A stretch of DNA of 51,932 nt, from assembly GCA_934718785.1 (NCBI GenBank), contig CAKVAF010000014.1, positions 1 through 51,932 on the forward strand, in the 5' to 3' direction. This document shows positions 1-9,444 of the stretch, in pieces. The stretch's first letter is position 1, and every line of letters starts with the position of its first letter. The translations under genes were made by a program, and so were the position numbers. The notes under the pieces are model-generated. The model searched no databases and had not been told where the DNA came from. It worked only from the letters and a program-made list of their open reading frames with translations. The DNA comes from an uncultured Campylobacter sp. Lineage in GTDB: Bacteria > Campylobacterota > Campylobacteria > Campylobacterales > Campylobacteraceae.

Positions 1-114
1 TGTTTCACATTGTCTTTAACGCCGATGAAAACTATATCAAATACACCGCGGTTTTAATCAATTCTATCATCAAAAACACAGATAAAAATAAGAAATTTGA
101 AGATTTTTTTGCTG

Positions 115-209
115 ATACAAATTTAAATGCGAATTTAAATTTAAGTGCGAATTTAAACTCGAATTTAGCCCTAAATTCAAATTTGGTTATAAACGCAAAT
201 TTAGCGACA
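115..209 (+). repeat. Imperfect AATTTA-based tandem repeat coding for Asn/Leu-rich linker
   Basis: The unit GCGAATTTAAA and close variants recur about every 12-18 bases, encoding repeated Asn-Leu pairs (NLNANLNLSANLN...). It splits the N-terminal nucleotide-binding fold of the GT8 and leads straight into the G12 tract, so it is probably an expanded low-complexity insertion and not catalytic sequence. Confidence 0.65.
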
Positions 210-221
210 GGGGGGGGGGGG
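210..221 (+). repeat. G12 homopolymer tract (phase-variation type)
   Basis: Twelve consecutive G lie inside the GT8 coding region, directly after an Asn/Leu-rich repeat. Poly-G tracts of 8 or more are the classic slipped-strand switch of Campylobacter surface genes. With G12 the upstream frame stops four bases after the tract; G10 or G13 would carry it on into the next GT8 segment. Confidence 0.9.
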
Positions 222-1906
222 ATTTAAATTCTAAAGAAAATTCCCAAATTTTAGAAAATCTCAAAAACTCTAGCGCTGATAAAAACGATAAAAAATTAAA
301 TAAAAATTCTTTAAATTCTCAAAACAGCGCCAAGAGTTTTGAAACTCACTCAAATTTAAATCACAACGAAATTCTTAACAACTCTATAAATTTAGATGAT
401 AAAATAAATTCCACTTATGATAATTACAAACTCCTAAACTACAACGATTTAAGCGATGATGAAAAGAAAGAAGGCTTTATCTTTCACATTTTAAGCGATT
501 TTGTTAGCACTCAAAACCGCGCCAAGCTCGCCGCACTCGCACAAGAGCTTAGCCAAATTTATCCTTTCGAAATTGAAATTCATATCATAAACAATGAACA
601 TTTTAAAAATTTACCCACTTGGGGCGAGCAAAAAAAATCATTTAGCATATTACCGCCTTTTACTAGCCCAGTTTCTACCTATAAATTTAAAGCGCTGCTT
701 GTATTTAGATGTTGATATGTTGTGTTTATGTGATTTAAGGGAGCTTTTTGCTATAGATTTAAAAGATAAATTTGCAGCCGTTGTGCTGGATTGTTCTAAT
801 CCTTATGAAGAAAAGAGATGGAAAAGTAGGAAAAATGACAAAGATTTAGTTTTAAAGCATCCAAAAAAATACTTTAATTCCGGCTTTATTTTATTTAACA
901 ATCAAATGTGCTTAAAATTTGATATAGAAAAGAAATTTTTTGACTTTTTGAAAAATTATCACACTATAAAAGGCGATCAAGATGTGATCAATGTGGCATT
1001 TGGAAACAATACCTTAAAACTTTTGCCAAAGTGGAATTTTTTTATTTTGCATTTTTTTGGCGATGATATATTTTATCCTAATGTGTTTTTGGGCGAAGAT
1101 AAAAAAGTAAATTATGGCTATACAAGACAAGATTATGAAAAGAGTTTAAAGGATATTAAAATCATTCATTTTACTTGGGGGCAAGCTAAGCCTTGGGATA
1201 ATGTTGTTAAGTTTTTAAATAAATATTCAAAGCCGATTTGCTATCCTTATTATAAAAAATGGTGGGATTATGCGCTTGATACGCCGATTTTTAAAGATGA
1301 ATTAAGGGTTTTGCAAAATGAGCTTAAGGAAAATGCACTGATAGATTATGCCAATACTTTTGGCGAAAGATTTACAGCCAGAGAAAGAGTAATTTATGAG
1401 ACAATTCAAGCGCTGCAAAATGCTCATAGAATAGAAATCGCACAATATGAAGCAAAATGCAAACAGCTTCTCATTCTCATCGACCCAAAGCTTGAAAGCG
1501 CAGCAGTAAGAGTGAGAAATCAACTTTCTTATAGACTAGGCAAGGCTATCATTGCAAATTCAAAAAGTTTTATAGGCTATTTAAAGCTACCTTTTGCGCT
1601 TTTAAAGGCATTTTTAATTTATAAGAAAAAAGAAAAAATTTACAAGGCTAGAATTTCTTATAATCCAAATTTAAAACTACCACCAATTGAAACTTACCCA
1701 GACTTCAACGAAGCCTTGAAAATCAAAAATCATCTTTCTTATAAGCTTGGCTCTGCCTTTTTAAAAGGGCTTAAAACTTGGTATAAGCTTGGGCTTTTGA
1801 AATTTTACTTCACGGCTAAAAAGCTGGAGAGAGAGTTTAAAGAAAATAAAAAGAAATCATAAAATTTCAATTACTTTAATACCCCAAAATGACAAAATAA
1901 TCCCCT

Positions 1907-2026
1907 GTCATTGCAAGACTTGATAAAATCAAGGCGTGGCAATCCATAATTTTTTATGAAAATAAAAATAAAATTTTTAAGATAAATTTGTAGATTGCCA
2001 CGCTCACTGCGTTCGCTCGCAATAAC
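1907..2026. repeat. Palindromic dispersed element (REP/MITE-like), copy 1
   Basis: The left arm starts GTCATTGCAAG and continues to CGTGGCAATCCATAA. The right arm, TAGATTGCCACG...CTCGCAATAAC, is its reverse complement with a few changes, separated by an AT-rich centre. The same arms (GTCATTGCGAG...GCAATCCAT) occur at 51733-51829, so this is a dispersed inverted-repeat family and not a terminator of one gene. It lies between the GT8 remnant and tRNA-Gly. Confidence 0.75.
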
Positions 2027-2095
2027 AAAATCTTTTGGAATTTACATTGTTTAATGGATATAAAATTTTAAGATTTATATTAGAGAATTTATTGA

Positions 2096-2170
2096 TGGAG
2101 CGGGAAACGAGATTCGAACTCGCGACCCCAACCTTGGCAAGGTTGTGCTCTACCCCTGAGCTATTCCCGC
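2096..2170 (-). tRNA. tRNA-Gly (anticodon GCC)
   Basis: Read on the minus strand, the 75 bases fold as a full cloverleaf: acceptor GCGGGAA paired with TTCCCGC, D arm GCTC/GAGC, anticodon stem CAACC/GGTTG around loop TTGCCAA (anticodon GCC), T arm GCGAG-TTCGAAT-CTCGT, discriminator T and encoded CCA (2096-2098). It decodes GGC/GGT glycine codons. No other tRNA was seen in the window. Confidence 0.95.
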
Positions 2171-2194
2171 AGCTTTGTGCGCTTAAAAACAAAA

Positions 2195-2217
2195 AGTTTT
2201 AAAATAATTTTAAAACT
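2195..2217. repeat. 23-bp AT-rich perfect palindrome upstream of tRNA-Gly
   Basis: AGTTTTAAAAT, one A, then ATTTTAAAACT. It lies between moeA (ends 2277) and the tRNA 5' end (2170), so it is in the tRNA promoter zone. It may be a moeA terminator stem, an operator, or chance in AT-rich DNA. Confidence 0.35.
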
Positions 2218-2276
2218 CGCGCCGCTGTTTTAAAATTAAAATTAAAAGGTAAAATTTAATTTTAACTAAAAAAAGC

Positions 2277-3470
2277 TTAATTTTCGATGAATTTTATCAA
2301 ATTTATGCTTTCTCCTTTGCAAATTTTTTCAGCATTTATATCGCTGACAAATAAAAAATGATGATTTAAAAGTAGCTTCAAAGCCCCAGAACTCGTATTT
2401 TGCATAGGATAAAACAAGCCCTTTTCAAGCCTGCCTATAATCAAATCATTGCGCCCACTTTTCAGCGTCAAATCCTGCGCTAGCTTTGCCTGAGTGAAAT
2501 TGAGCTCATTTTTTAGCCCGCATTTAGCCAAAATGAGAGCCCTAGCAAACACCGCGCACACCAAAATCGCTGAGAGCGGATTGCCCGGTAGGCACAAAAC
2601 AAGCCTTTCTAGCTGTGCGTCATTTTTCTTAAAGAGCTTGGCAGGCTTTGCAAATTTGGCTTTCATTTTATCAAAAACGCATTCAAAATGAAGCTCGTTT
2701 AAAATCTCTTTCATAAAATCCGCCTCGCCAGCACTAGCACCGGCACTTGTGAGAATCAAATCATAATTTTGCGTCTCTTTTAAAGCTTTTAAAACTTCGC
2801 TTTTTTCATCCTTTAAAAGCCCAAGATAAGAGACTTCACAAGGCAAATTTTGAAGCAAAGCTCGAATTGCTAGTGCATTGACATTATAAATTTCGCTCTC
2901 ATCTGCATTTTGCCACACTTCTTTAAGCTCATTTCCACTTGAAAACACGCCCACACGAAGCTTGCGAAGCACTTTAAGCTTATAAATTCCTTGACTTGCA
3001 AGCACTGCCACACTGCCTGCGTGAAGCGATTTGAAAGCCTTAAGCAAAGGCTCTTTAGCCTTTATATCCTCGCCCTTTTTGCGCACTGCATTAAACGCCT
3101 TAAGATCAGGGGGCACGCAAAGGCGCTCGTTTTCAAAATGCGCTTCTTCAAGCATTACCAAGCTATCGGCATTTGCGGGCATTTTCGCCCCTGTCATTAT
3201 CTTAAAGCATTCGTTTTTGCCTAGCTTATATTCATTTTTATCGCCAGCAAAGATAGTTTTCACCACACTTAGCGGCTCATTTTTATCATCAAATTTAAAG
3301 GCATAGCCATCAAGCGCTGAGTTATCAAAGCTTGGCACATTTTTACGCGCGCAAATATCTTCGCCAAGCACGCGCAAGCAGGCTTCTTCAAGGCTTATGA
3401 TTTCGCACTCTTTAAGCACACTCACGCTTTGGCGGGCTAATTCTAGGCTTTCAAAAAAATCTTTCATCAT
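2277..3470 (-). CDS. moeA: Molybdopterin molybdenumtransferase MoeA
   Basis: MoeA inserts molybdate into adenylylated molybdopterin in the last step of molybdenum cofactor synthesis in the cytosol, serving periplasmic molybdoenzymes such as nitrate and formate dehydrogenases. The protein (about 397 residues) opens with the MoeA domain (VPSFDNSALDGYAF near residue 46), has the MoCF-binding region TSAGASAGEADF in the middle and the LPGNPLSAILV motif in the C-terminal half. A TTG at 3473 is also in frame, but AGGA sits 5 bases before the ATG at 3470, which I chose; an ATG at 3467 is also possible. The other Moco gene here, mog, is 31 kb away, so the pathway is dispersed. murA follows upstream on the same strand after about 110 bases. 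Confidence 0.93.
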   Translation of the reverse strand: MMKDFFESLELARQSVSVLKECEIISLEEACLRVLGEDICARKNVPSFDNSALDGYAFKFDDKNEPLSVVKTIFAGDKNEYKLGKNECFKIMTGAKMPANADSLVMLEEAHFENERLCVPPDLKAFNAVRKKGEDIKAKEPLLKAFKSLHAGSVAVLASQGIYKLKVLRKLRVGVFSSGNELKEVWQNADESEIYNVNALAIRALLQNLPCEVSYLGLLKDEKSEVLKALKETQNYDLILTSAGASAGEADFMKEILNELHFECVFDKMKAKFAKPAKLFKKNDAQLERLVLCLPGNPLSAILVCAVFARALILAKCGLKNELNFTQAKLAQDLTLKSGRNDLIIGRLEKGLFYPMQNTSSGALKLLLNHHFLFVSDINAEKICKGESINLIKFIEN

Positions 3471-3582
3471 CAAAGTCCTATTTTATAATTACTTGCAAGG
3501 GTTTTAAAATCATTTGTAAATTTAAAAATAGATTTTAAAACAACTTTAATCCAAGAAATTTAAATCTAAAATTTAAATCCCC

Positions 3583-4839
3583 CTACTCGCTCAGCCTTTT
3601 AATCTCAGCGCCTAAAGCCTTAAATTTAGCTTCTAAATTCTCATAACCTCTATCTAAATGATAAATTCTATGCACCCTGCTTGTGCCGCGCGCTGCAAGA
3701 GCGGCAAGGATTAAAGCCGAGCTTGCGCGAAGATCTGTCGCCATCACATCGGCTGCGTTGAGTTCTTTGCCCCCCACGATCGTGGCGATATGCCCGTTTA
3801 ACTTGATATCAGCGCCCATTCTTAAAAGCTCACTCACATGCATAAAGCGGTTTTCAAAAAGCCGCTCATCGATGATACTCGTGCCATTTGCACGCAGTGC
3901 TAGAGCCATAAACTGAGCCTGCATATCGGTAGGAAAGCTTGGATACTCGCTAGTGAGTATCTCCACAGGTTTAATTTCTTTTGCCGGTAAAATGGTGATT
4001 TCATCATCATTTACAAGCGTTTCAAAGCCCATATCGCTAAATTTAGAAAGCACGGCGCTTAAGTGATTTGCGTTGGCTTTTTTTATGCTGATTTTTGAAT
4101 TTGTTATAGCTCCTGCGCAAAGATAGGTGCCAGCTTCGATTCTATCGGGGATAACGGCAAAATCTTTAAGCTCTAAAAGCTCGCCGTCCGTGCCGATAAT
4201 CTCAAGCTCATCGCTTCCTATGCCCTTTATCTCAAGTCCTGCTCCAGATAAGATCTCGCACAGCTGCACCACTTCAGGCTCTTTAGCCGCGTTGATAATG
4301 CGCGTTTTACCACGAGCAAGGGCTGCTGCCATGATGATATTTTCACTGCCTGTAACCGTGATTTTATCAAAAATGATCTCAGCGCCCTTTAATGCGCCAC
4401 TTGCCATCACATAGCCTTGTTTGATAGCGATATTTGCGCCCATTTTTTCAAGCGCTGCAAGGTGCAAATCAATGGGGCGCTGACCTATAGCACAGCCTCC
4501 GGGCAAAGAAACTTCGCAAGATTTAAAGCGCGCGAGCAAAGGACCTAGTGTTAAAATGGACGCGCGCATTTTGCGCACGATGTCATAAATGGCTTTTGTT
4601 TTGTTTAAATTTTTTGTGCTGATTTTTGCGACATTATCCTTAAATTCATATTTTGCGCCTAAGTTTTGAAGCAAAGAAAAAAGCGTTTTAATATCTGCAA
4701 CCGCTGGCACATTTGAAATTTCAAACTCATTTTTGGCTAAAATGCTCGCCACGATAAGCGGCAAAGCCGCGTTTTTAGCCCCGCTGATATCAACACTACC
4801 GCTTAAATGATCGCTTCCTTTAATCTCTAAATAATTCAT
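3583..4839 (-). CDS. murA: UDP-N-acetylglucosamine 1-carboxyvinyltransferase MurA
   Basis: This enzyme transfers enolpyruvate from PEP to UDP-GlcNAc, the first committed step of peptidoglycan synthesis. At 418 residues it has the usual family length. The EPSP-synthase-like fold starts with [15 protein letters not shown] (residues 20-34). The catalytic loop [15 protein letters not shown] carries Cys116, the residue targeted by fosfomycin in this family. The C-terminus has the conserved [19 protein letters not shown] region. It reads in the same direction as moeA and is divergent from the EamA transporter at 4932; the 92-base gap should hold both promoters (TATACT-like sequence near 4877). Confidence 0.96.
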   Translation of the reverse strand: MNYLEIKGSDHLSGSVDISGAKNAALPLIVASILAKNEFEISNVPAVADIKTLFSLLQNLGAKYEFKDNVAKISTKNLNKTKAIYDIVRKMRASILTLGPLLARFKSCEVSLPGGCAIGQRPIDLHLAALEKMGANIAIKQGYVMASGALKGAEIIFDKITVTGSENIIMAAALARGKTRIINAAKEPEVVQLCEILSGAGLEIKGIGSDELEIIGTDGELLELKDFAVIPDRIEAGTYLCAGAITNSKISIKKANANHLSAVLSKFSDMGFETLVNDDEITILPAKEIKPVEILTSEYPSFPTDMQAQFMALALRANGTSIIDERLFENRFMHVSELLRMGADIKLNGHIATIVGGKELNAADVMATDLRASSALILAALAARGTSRVHRIYHLDRGYENLEAKFKALGAEIKRLSE

Positions 4840-4931
4840 CTTTGCCCTTTATCTAAACTTTTAAAAGCTTAATTATACTATTTTTAAGCGCGTTTTAGCT
4901 AGAATTTGCGCTTTAATTATCAAGGAAAAAT

Positions 4932-5939
4932 ATGAGTAAGTTTAGCAAAGGCGTGATTTTAGTGCTTTTGGGTGGCATTTTTTGGGCAAGTTCTGGTGTG
5001 ATGGCGCAGCATTTGTTTGAGCGCGGGGTAAATGTCGAGTGGCTGAGCTTTAACAGACTTCTTTTTAGTGGGCTTTTTTTGCTTATCTTTAGTCTAAGGG
5101 TGCATAATGCTTTGAAAAATGCAAATTCTCATACAAATTTAAATGAAAAATTAAATTTAGAAAAAAGCTCAAAAACAGCGGTCGATCAATTTAATTTTTC
5201 AAATTTTAGCGATGAATTTAAGCTTAATTTTAAGCAAAAATTCAGCATTTTTAAAAACGCTCGCGATCTTTTAAGCCTTGTTTTATTTGGGCTTATCGGG
5301 CTAATGCTTTGTCAATACACTTATTTTAAGGCTATTTCACACTTGGACGCAGGCACAGCCACGATGATACAATACTGCGCGCCTATTTTTATCATGCTCA
5401 TCGTGTGTTTAAAAACGCTAAATTTGCCTAAACTAAACGAGGTCATCGCCCTTTTTATCATGCTTTTGGGGATGTTTTTGCTCGCTAGCAAGGGGCAATT
5501 TAAGCTTAATATCAACCTAGAAGGGCTAGTTTGGGCGCTTGTGGCTACGTGGGGCATAGTGTATTACTCACTTGCTGGGCGTGCTATCATCTTAAAATAC
5601 TCGCTTAGCTTCATTATGGGGCTTGGCTCATTGATCGGGGCTTTATTTTTGGGTTATTTGACTCAGATTTGGTACATTCATCAAAGTCTTGATTTGAGAC
5701 TTTTTTGGGATATGAGTTTTGTCGTTTTTGTAGGCACCATAGCTGCTTTTTGCCTTTATTTAAAGGGGCTTGAGTATGTGGGCGCGGTTAAAGCTAGCAT
5801 TTTAGCCTGTGTTGAGCCTGTGGGGGCTGCGCTGCTTTCTCATCTTTTGCTTGGCACAACTTACACATTTTTAGATATTTTTTCTTTTGCTTTGATTTTA
5901 CTTAGCGTCGTTTTAGTCGCTAGAGAAAAAAATATTTAA
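4932..5939 (+). CDS. EamA/DMT-family transporter with low-complexity insertion
   Basis: A multi-pass inner-membrane protein of the drug/metabolite transporter superfamily. The N-terminus (GVILVLLGGIFWASSGVMAQHLF) is the typical first EamA helix, and the second EamA repeat begins near residue 195 (GLVWALVATWGIVYYSLAGRAI). About ten hydrophobic segments are visible. At 335 residues it is longer than the usual 290-300 because of a hydrophilic Asn/Lys/Phe-rich segment (about residues 56-108) between helices 2 and 3, made from repeated aaattta-type DNA. AAGGA precedes the ATG by 5 bases. The substrate cannot be read from sequence; amino acids or metabolites are usual for the family. It converges on fliI, leaving only two bases between the stops. 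Confidence 0.85.
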   Translation: MSKFSKGVILVLLGGIFWASSGVMAQHLFERGVNVEWLSFNRLLFSGLFLLIFSLRVHNALKNANSHTNLNEKLNLEKSSKTAVDQFNFSNFSDEFKLNFKQKFSIFKNARDLLSLVLFGLIGLMLCQYTYFKAISHLDAGTATMIQYCAPIFIMLIVCLKTLNLPKLNEVIALFIMLLGMFLLASKGQFKLNINLEGLVWALVATWGIVYYSLAGRAIILKYSLSFIMGLGSLIGALFLGYLTQIWYIHQSLDLRLFWDMSFVVFVGTIAAFCLYLKGLEYVGAVKASILACVEPVGAALLSHLLLGTTYTFLDIFSFALILLSVVLVAREKNI

Positions 5940-5941
5940 AA

Positions 5942-7294
5942 TTATCTATTGGGCGGCTGGATATTTATATTAGCGGTGGGTTGAGTGGGTGCGTTGATAA
6001 GCTCTAGCATTTGAATGGTTTGCTCAAACTCAAAGCTTTCTTCGGGATTTTGAGTCAAAAACTTTTGCATAAAGTCCTTTTTAGCGATGGCTTCATCAAG
6101 CTCAGCATCGCTTCCTTTTTGATAAGCGCCGATTCTAAGCAAGACTTCATTTTCTTTTAAAAGTGAGTTCAAACGCTTAAATTTACGCGCCGCAAGCTTG
6201 TGCGCAGGCGTGATGATATCACTCATCACACGAGAAGCTGAATTTTGGATATTGATAGGCGGATAAATGCCAAAGTCTGTCAGCTCGCGGCTTAGCACAA
6301 TGTGTCCGTCTAGAATCGAGCGGCTTTGATCAGCGATAGGATCGCTCATATCATCGCCATCCACAAGTACGGTAAAAAAGGCTGTGATCGTGCCTTTGCC
6401 CTCTTCTTTACCCGCGCGCTCCATGAGCTGTGGCAGTAGGCTTAAAACGCTTGGCGGATAGCCCTTTGTGGTGGGTGGCTCGCCTAAAGCAAGCCCGATT
6501 TCACGCTGCGCCATAGCAAAGCGCGTTACACTATCCATGATAAAAAGCACGTCTTGTCCTTGTTCTTTAAAAAACTCCGCCACGCTCATCGCACAAAATG
6601 CGCCATACTTTCTCATTAATGCGCTATCATCGCTTGTAGCTACGATGATGACTGTATTATCAAGCTTTCCGCCGAGATTTTTTTCTATAAATTCAGGGAT
6701 TTCGCGCCCACGCTCGCCTATGAGTGCGACCACTTTAATAGGAGCTTTTGAGTTTTTTACGATCATTCCCATAAGCGTGCTTTTGCCCACGCCACTGCCT
6801 GCAAAAATGCCTAGCTTTTGCCCCTCGCCACAAGTTAAAAGCCCGTCAATCGTCTTCACACCCACAGGAAAGACCTTAGTGATAAGCCCACGCTTCATCG
6901 CGTCAATGGGTGCGCGCATGATAGGCATAAATTTTTCAACTTCAATCGCGCCTTTGCCATCCTTTGGCTTCATAAAAGGATCGACCACGCGCCCTAAAAG
7001 AGCTTTGCCTACGCCTATATGCATACCCGCATCGCTAATAAAAGCCTTGTCGCCGATTTTAAAACCCTCGATAAAGCTAAAAGGGCTAAGATAAGCAAAA
7101 TCGCCCCTAACCTCAACGACCATTGCAAGCGTGTTTAACTCTTCATTTTCATTAGAAACAAGGCGCACGATATCGCCCACGCCTGTTTTAAGCCCTGAAA
7201 TTTCAATGCTTGTGGCTGAAATTTTTGTGATCGTGCCAAAAAGCGAGCTTAAGTTTTCTTTGCCCAGTTTGTCGCGCAAGGATTTTAAGCTCAT
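5942..7294 (-). CDS. fliI: Flagellar export ATPase FliI
   Basis: FliI is the hexameric ATPase of the flagellar type III export apparatus, at the cytosolic base of the motor. The 450-residue protein resembles F1-ATPase beta: Walker A GSGVGKST (166-173), Walker B VLFIMD (249-254) followed by SVTRFAMAQREIGLALGEPP, and the ARKFKRL region near the C-terminus. The last 18 residues (NAPTQPTANINIQPPNR) are a proline/asparagine tail outside the core fold. It sits 28 bases downstream of folE on the same strand, the folE-fliI pairing I recall from C. jejuni. No class-specific flagellar promoter is evident, so read-through from folE is likely. Confidence 0.95.
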   Translation of the reverse strand: MSLKSLRDKLGKENLSSLFGTITKISATSIEISGLKTGVGDIVRLVSNENEELNTLAMVVEVRGDFAYLSPFSFIEGFKIGDKAFISDAGMHIGVGKALLGRVVDPFMKPKDGKGAIEVEKFMPIMRAPIDAMKRGLITKVFPVGVKTIDGLLTCGEGQKLGIFAGSGVGKSTLMGMIVKNSKAPIKVVALIGERGREIPEFIEKNLGGKLDNTVIIVATSDDSALMRKYGAFCAMSVAEFFKEQGQDVLFIMDSVTRFAMAQREIGLALGEPPTTKGYPPSVLSLLPQLMERAGKEEGKGTITAFFTVLVDGDDMSDPIADQSRSILDGHIVLSRELTDFGIYPPINIQNSASRVMSDIITPAHKLAARKFKRLNSLLKENEVLLRIGAYQKGSDAELDEAIAKKDFMQKFLTQNPEESFEFEQTIQMLELINAPTQPTANINIQPPNR

Positions 7295-7322
7295 TTTAGC
7301 TCACTTTTAAGTTATTTTTCAT

Positions 7323-7895
7323 TTAAAATCTTACTCTGTTGCCTGAATTGATCAAAGAAAAAAACTCTTTTCTTGTTTTTTCATTTTTTAAAAAAAGTCC
7401 TCTTAAAGCAGAAGTTGAAGTGGTGCAGTTTGCCTTTTGAACGCCTCTCATTTCAACACACAAATGCCTTGCTTCAATGACTACGCCAACGCCACGAGCC
7501 CCTACATACTCACTCATAGCTTCTGCAATTTGCTCGGTGAGCTGTTCTTGAATTTGCAAACGGCGCGCAAAAACTTCTACAAGGCGCGGGATTTTAGAAA
7601 GTCCCACGACCTTTTTATCAGGAATATATGCCACATGCACGCGCCCAAAAAAAGGCAGTAAATGATGCTCACAAAGGCTGTAAAACTCGATATCTCTAAC
7701 TAAAACCATTTCATTGTTTGAACTATCAAAAAGCGCGTCATTTAAAATAACTTTAGGATCTTGTTTATAACCGCTGCTTAAAAACTCATAAGCCTTAAAA
7801 ACTCTTGTGGGCGTCTTTAAAAGTCCCTCGCGGCTAGGATTTTCGCCGATGAGCTCTAAGATATTTTTCACAGATTTTTCAAATTTTTCTTGCAT
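7323..7895 (-). CDS. folE: GTP cyclohydrolase I FolE
   Basis: Converts GTP to 7,8-dihydroneopterin triphosphate, the entry to folate and, in many bacteria, queuosine synthesis (tgt lies at 40824). The protein has 190 residues, the normal length. The zinc site is visible: Cys75 and His78 in [12 protein letters not shown] and Cys146 in [26 protein letters not shown] is the family C-terminal signature. The start ATG at 7895 has AGAA/GGAG-like purines upstream. It is first of a folE-fliI pair and is divergent from tig, with about 120 bases between. Confidence 0.96.
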   Translation of the reverse strand: MQEKFEKSVKNILELIGENPSREGLLKTPTRVFKAYEFLSSGYKQDPKVILNDALFDSSNNEMVLVRDIEFYSLCEHHLLPFFGRVHVAYIPDKKVVGLSKIPRLVEVFARRLQIQEQLTEQIAEAMSEYVGARGVGVVIEARHLCVEMRGVQKANCTTSTSALRGLFLKNEKTRKEFFSLINSGNRVRF

Positions 7896-7975
7896 TTTTT
7901 CTCCATTTGACTAACATTTGACTAATTTTATCATAATTTGCTTAAATTTTTATTTTTAACTTAGCAAAAATTTGA

Positions 7976-7981
7976 TATAGT
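7976..7981 (+). promoter_or_regulatory. -10 box for tig-clpP
   Basis: TATAGT preceded by TTTGA, 35 bases before the tig ATG. Upstream is a T-rich stretch with no clear -35, as usual for Campylobacter sigma-70 promoters. Confidence 0.5.
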
Positions 7982-8016
7982 AAAGGCTTTAAAATTATTT
8001 TTAAGGACAAAAAAGT

Positions 8017-9444
8017 ATGGAAGTTAAGGCAAAAGAACTTGACAGTGTGAATGCTGAAGCGAGTTTAAAGATCGATTCACAAAGCTTAAAAAGCGAGCTT
8101 GACAAGGTGGCACAAAAAGCAAGCAAAAATATAAAAATGGATGGATTTAGACCCGGAAAAGTGCCTGCGAGTGCTGTTTTAAAAAGATATGAAAAAGAAC
8201 TCAGTGCTGAAGCTGAGCAAAATTTATTCAAGCAAGCCATTGACACAGCATTAAAAGAGCTTAAAAAAGACGCGAAAGAGCTTGTGGGTGAGCCTTATTT
8301 TGAAAAATTTGAAAAAAATGATCAGGGCATTGAGGCTGAACTTGTGCTTTCTTTTAAGCCAAAAATTGATTTAAAGGGCTATGAAAGCTTGATCCCAGCG
8401 GTGCCTGAAATTAAAGTGAGTAAAAAAGAAATTGACGAGAAAAAAGAAGCGCTTTTGAAAAATTACGCCAAAAACGAGCCGATAAAGGAAAAAAGGGGCT
8501 TGGAAAATGGCGATTTTGCGAATTTTGATTTTGAGGGCTTTGTAGATGGCAAGGCTTTTGAGGGCGGTAAGGCTGAGAAATTCACGCTTGAAATAGGCTC
8601 AAAGCAGTTTATCCCGGGCTTTGAAGATGCTATGCTAGGCATGAAAGCAGGCGAGCAAAAAGATATCGAAGTCATTTTTCCAAAAGATTACGGCGCTAAA
8701 GAATTAGCGGGCAAAGAAGCGGTGTTTAAGATAAAACTGCACGAAATTTTAAAGCCTGTAATGCCAAAGCTAGATAATGATCTTTTAAAAAAGCTTTTGC
8801 CAGAAAGTAAAGAGCCAAGCGAGGCTGAGCTTGATGAAAAGATTAAAAAACAAATTGAAAATGAAAAAAGATTCAAGCTTATCAATGATGAATTGAAGGC
8901 TAAATTTGCCGATGCTTTGATAGCAAAATTTAATTTTGACTTGCCACGCGGAGTTGTCGAGCAAGAAACGGACATTCAGTTTCAAAACTCTTTATCAGGT
9001 CTTAATGCTGATGAGTTAAAAGAGCTTCAAAATGACAAGGATAAGGCTAAGGCAAAGCGCGAGAGCTTTAAGGATGAGGCGCAAAAAAGCGTGAAGCTTA
9101 CTTTCATCATCAACGAGCTTGCCACACTTAGAAAACTGGGCGTGAGCGATCAAGAAGTGATGCAAGCGGTGTATTTTGAAGCGTATAGAAATGGTTTTGA
9201 TCCTAAGGCGCTTTTGCAAGATTATCAAAGAAATGGGCTTTTGCCAGCGGTTAAAATGGCGATTTTAGAAGAAAAGCTTTTTAATGATATTTTTGTGCCA
9301 AAGGTTGAAACTGCGGCGCAAAAGACTTCTAAAAAAAGCGCAGCAGATGAAAAAACTGCCACAAAAACAGATGAAAAAAGTTCTGCAAAAGAAGATGAAA
9401 AAGCCACTAAAAAAAGCAAGGCTAGCCAAAAGGAGAGTGAATAA
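8017..9444 (+). CDS. tig: Trigger factor (ribosome-associated chaperone and prolyl isomerase)
   Basis: Binds the ribosomal exit tunnel and holds nascent chains. The N-terminal ribosome-docking signature [14 protein letters not shown] is near residues 41-54. A FKBP-type PPIase domain follows ([20 protein letters not shown]...[17 protein letters not shown], roughly residues 165-245), and then the helical C-terminal chaperone arms. At 475 residues it exceeds the usual 430-445 because of a charged Lys/Glu/Ala/Ser-rich tail after about residue 430, which looks like a low-complexity extension. The stop TAA overlaps the clpP ATG by one base (TAATG), so the two are co-translated. This is the common tig-clpP pairing of chaperone and protease. 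Confidence 0.95.
   Translation: MEVKAKELDSVNAEASLKIDSQSLKSELDKVAQKASKNIKMDGFRPGKVPASAVLKRYEKELSAEAEQNLFKQAIDTALKELKKDAKELVGEPYFEKFEKNDQGIEAELVLSFKPKIDLKGYESLIPAVPEIKVSKKEIDEKKEALLKNYAKNEPIKEKRGLENGDFANFDFEGFVDGKAFEGGKAEKFTLEIGSKQFIPGFEDAMLGMKAGEQKDIEVIFPKDYGAKELAGKEAVFKIKLHEILKPVMPKLDNDLLKKLLPESKEPSEAELDEKIKKQIENEKRFKLINDELKAKFADALIAKFNFDLPRGVVEQETDIQFQNSLSGLNADELKELQNDKDKAKAKRESFKDEAQKSVKLTFIINELATLRKLGVSDQEVMQAVYFEAYRNGFDPKALLQDYQRNGLLPAVKMAILEEKLFNDIFVPKVETAAQKTSKKSAADEKTATKTDEKSSAKEDEKATKKSKASQKESE

Larger units (their letters stand above)
1..1862 (+). pseudogene. Family 8 glycosyltransferase, 5'-truncated by window edge and frame-disrupted
   Basis: The reading frame at position 3 gives a GT8 N-terminus (FHIVFNADENYIKYTAVLIN...), then an Asn/Leu-rich repetitive linker, then a G12 tract (210-221) that runs into TAA at 225-227. 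The frame one base earlier (positions = 2 mod 3) then carries on from about 224 to 630 with GT8-like text (FIFHILSDFVSTQNRAKLAAL, FEIEIHIINNEHFKNLPTW). At an A8 run (630-637) coding returns to the first frame, open from the internal ATG at 594 to 1862: NHLAYYRLLLAQFLP, the DxD-type LYLDVD (residues 37-41 of that ORF) and HFTWGQAKPW (192-201). Two LSY(R/K)LG repeats (residues 311-316 and 381-386) end the protein, as in other Campylobacter surface glycan transferases. A full product needs G10 or G13 plus A7. The likely role is sugar transfer to LOS or another surface glycan. As read it is OFF or a pseudogene; a miscounted homopolymer is the alternative. Confidence 0.75.

Noticed and set aside
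594..1862. Treating ATG 594 as the true start of an independent glycosyltransferase
   Set aside because: GT8 text continues upstream in another frame (about 224-630) and the nucleotide-binding N-terminus is at position 3 onward, so 594 is an internal ATG exposed by the A8 shift.
6468..7094. 208-residue open frame antisense to fliI
   Set aside because: It is the complement of a well-supported gene, is rich in Ser/Pro/Leu as antisense frames of this base composition are, and has no ribosome binding site or family features.
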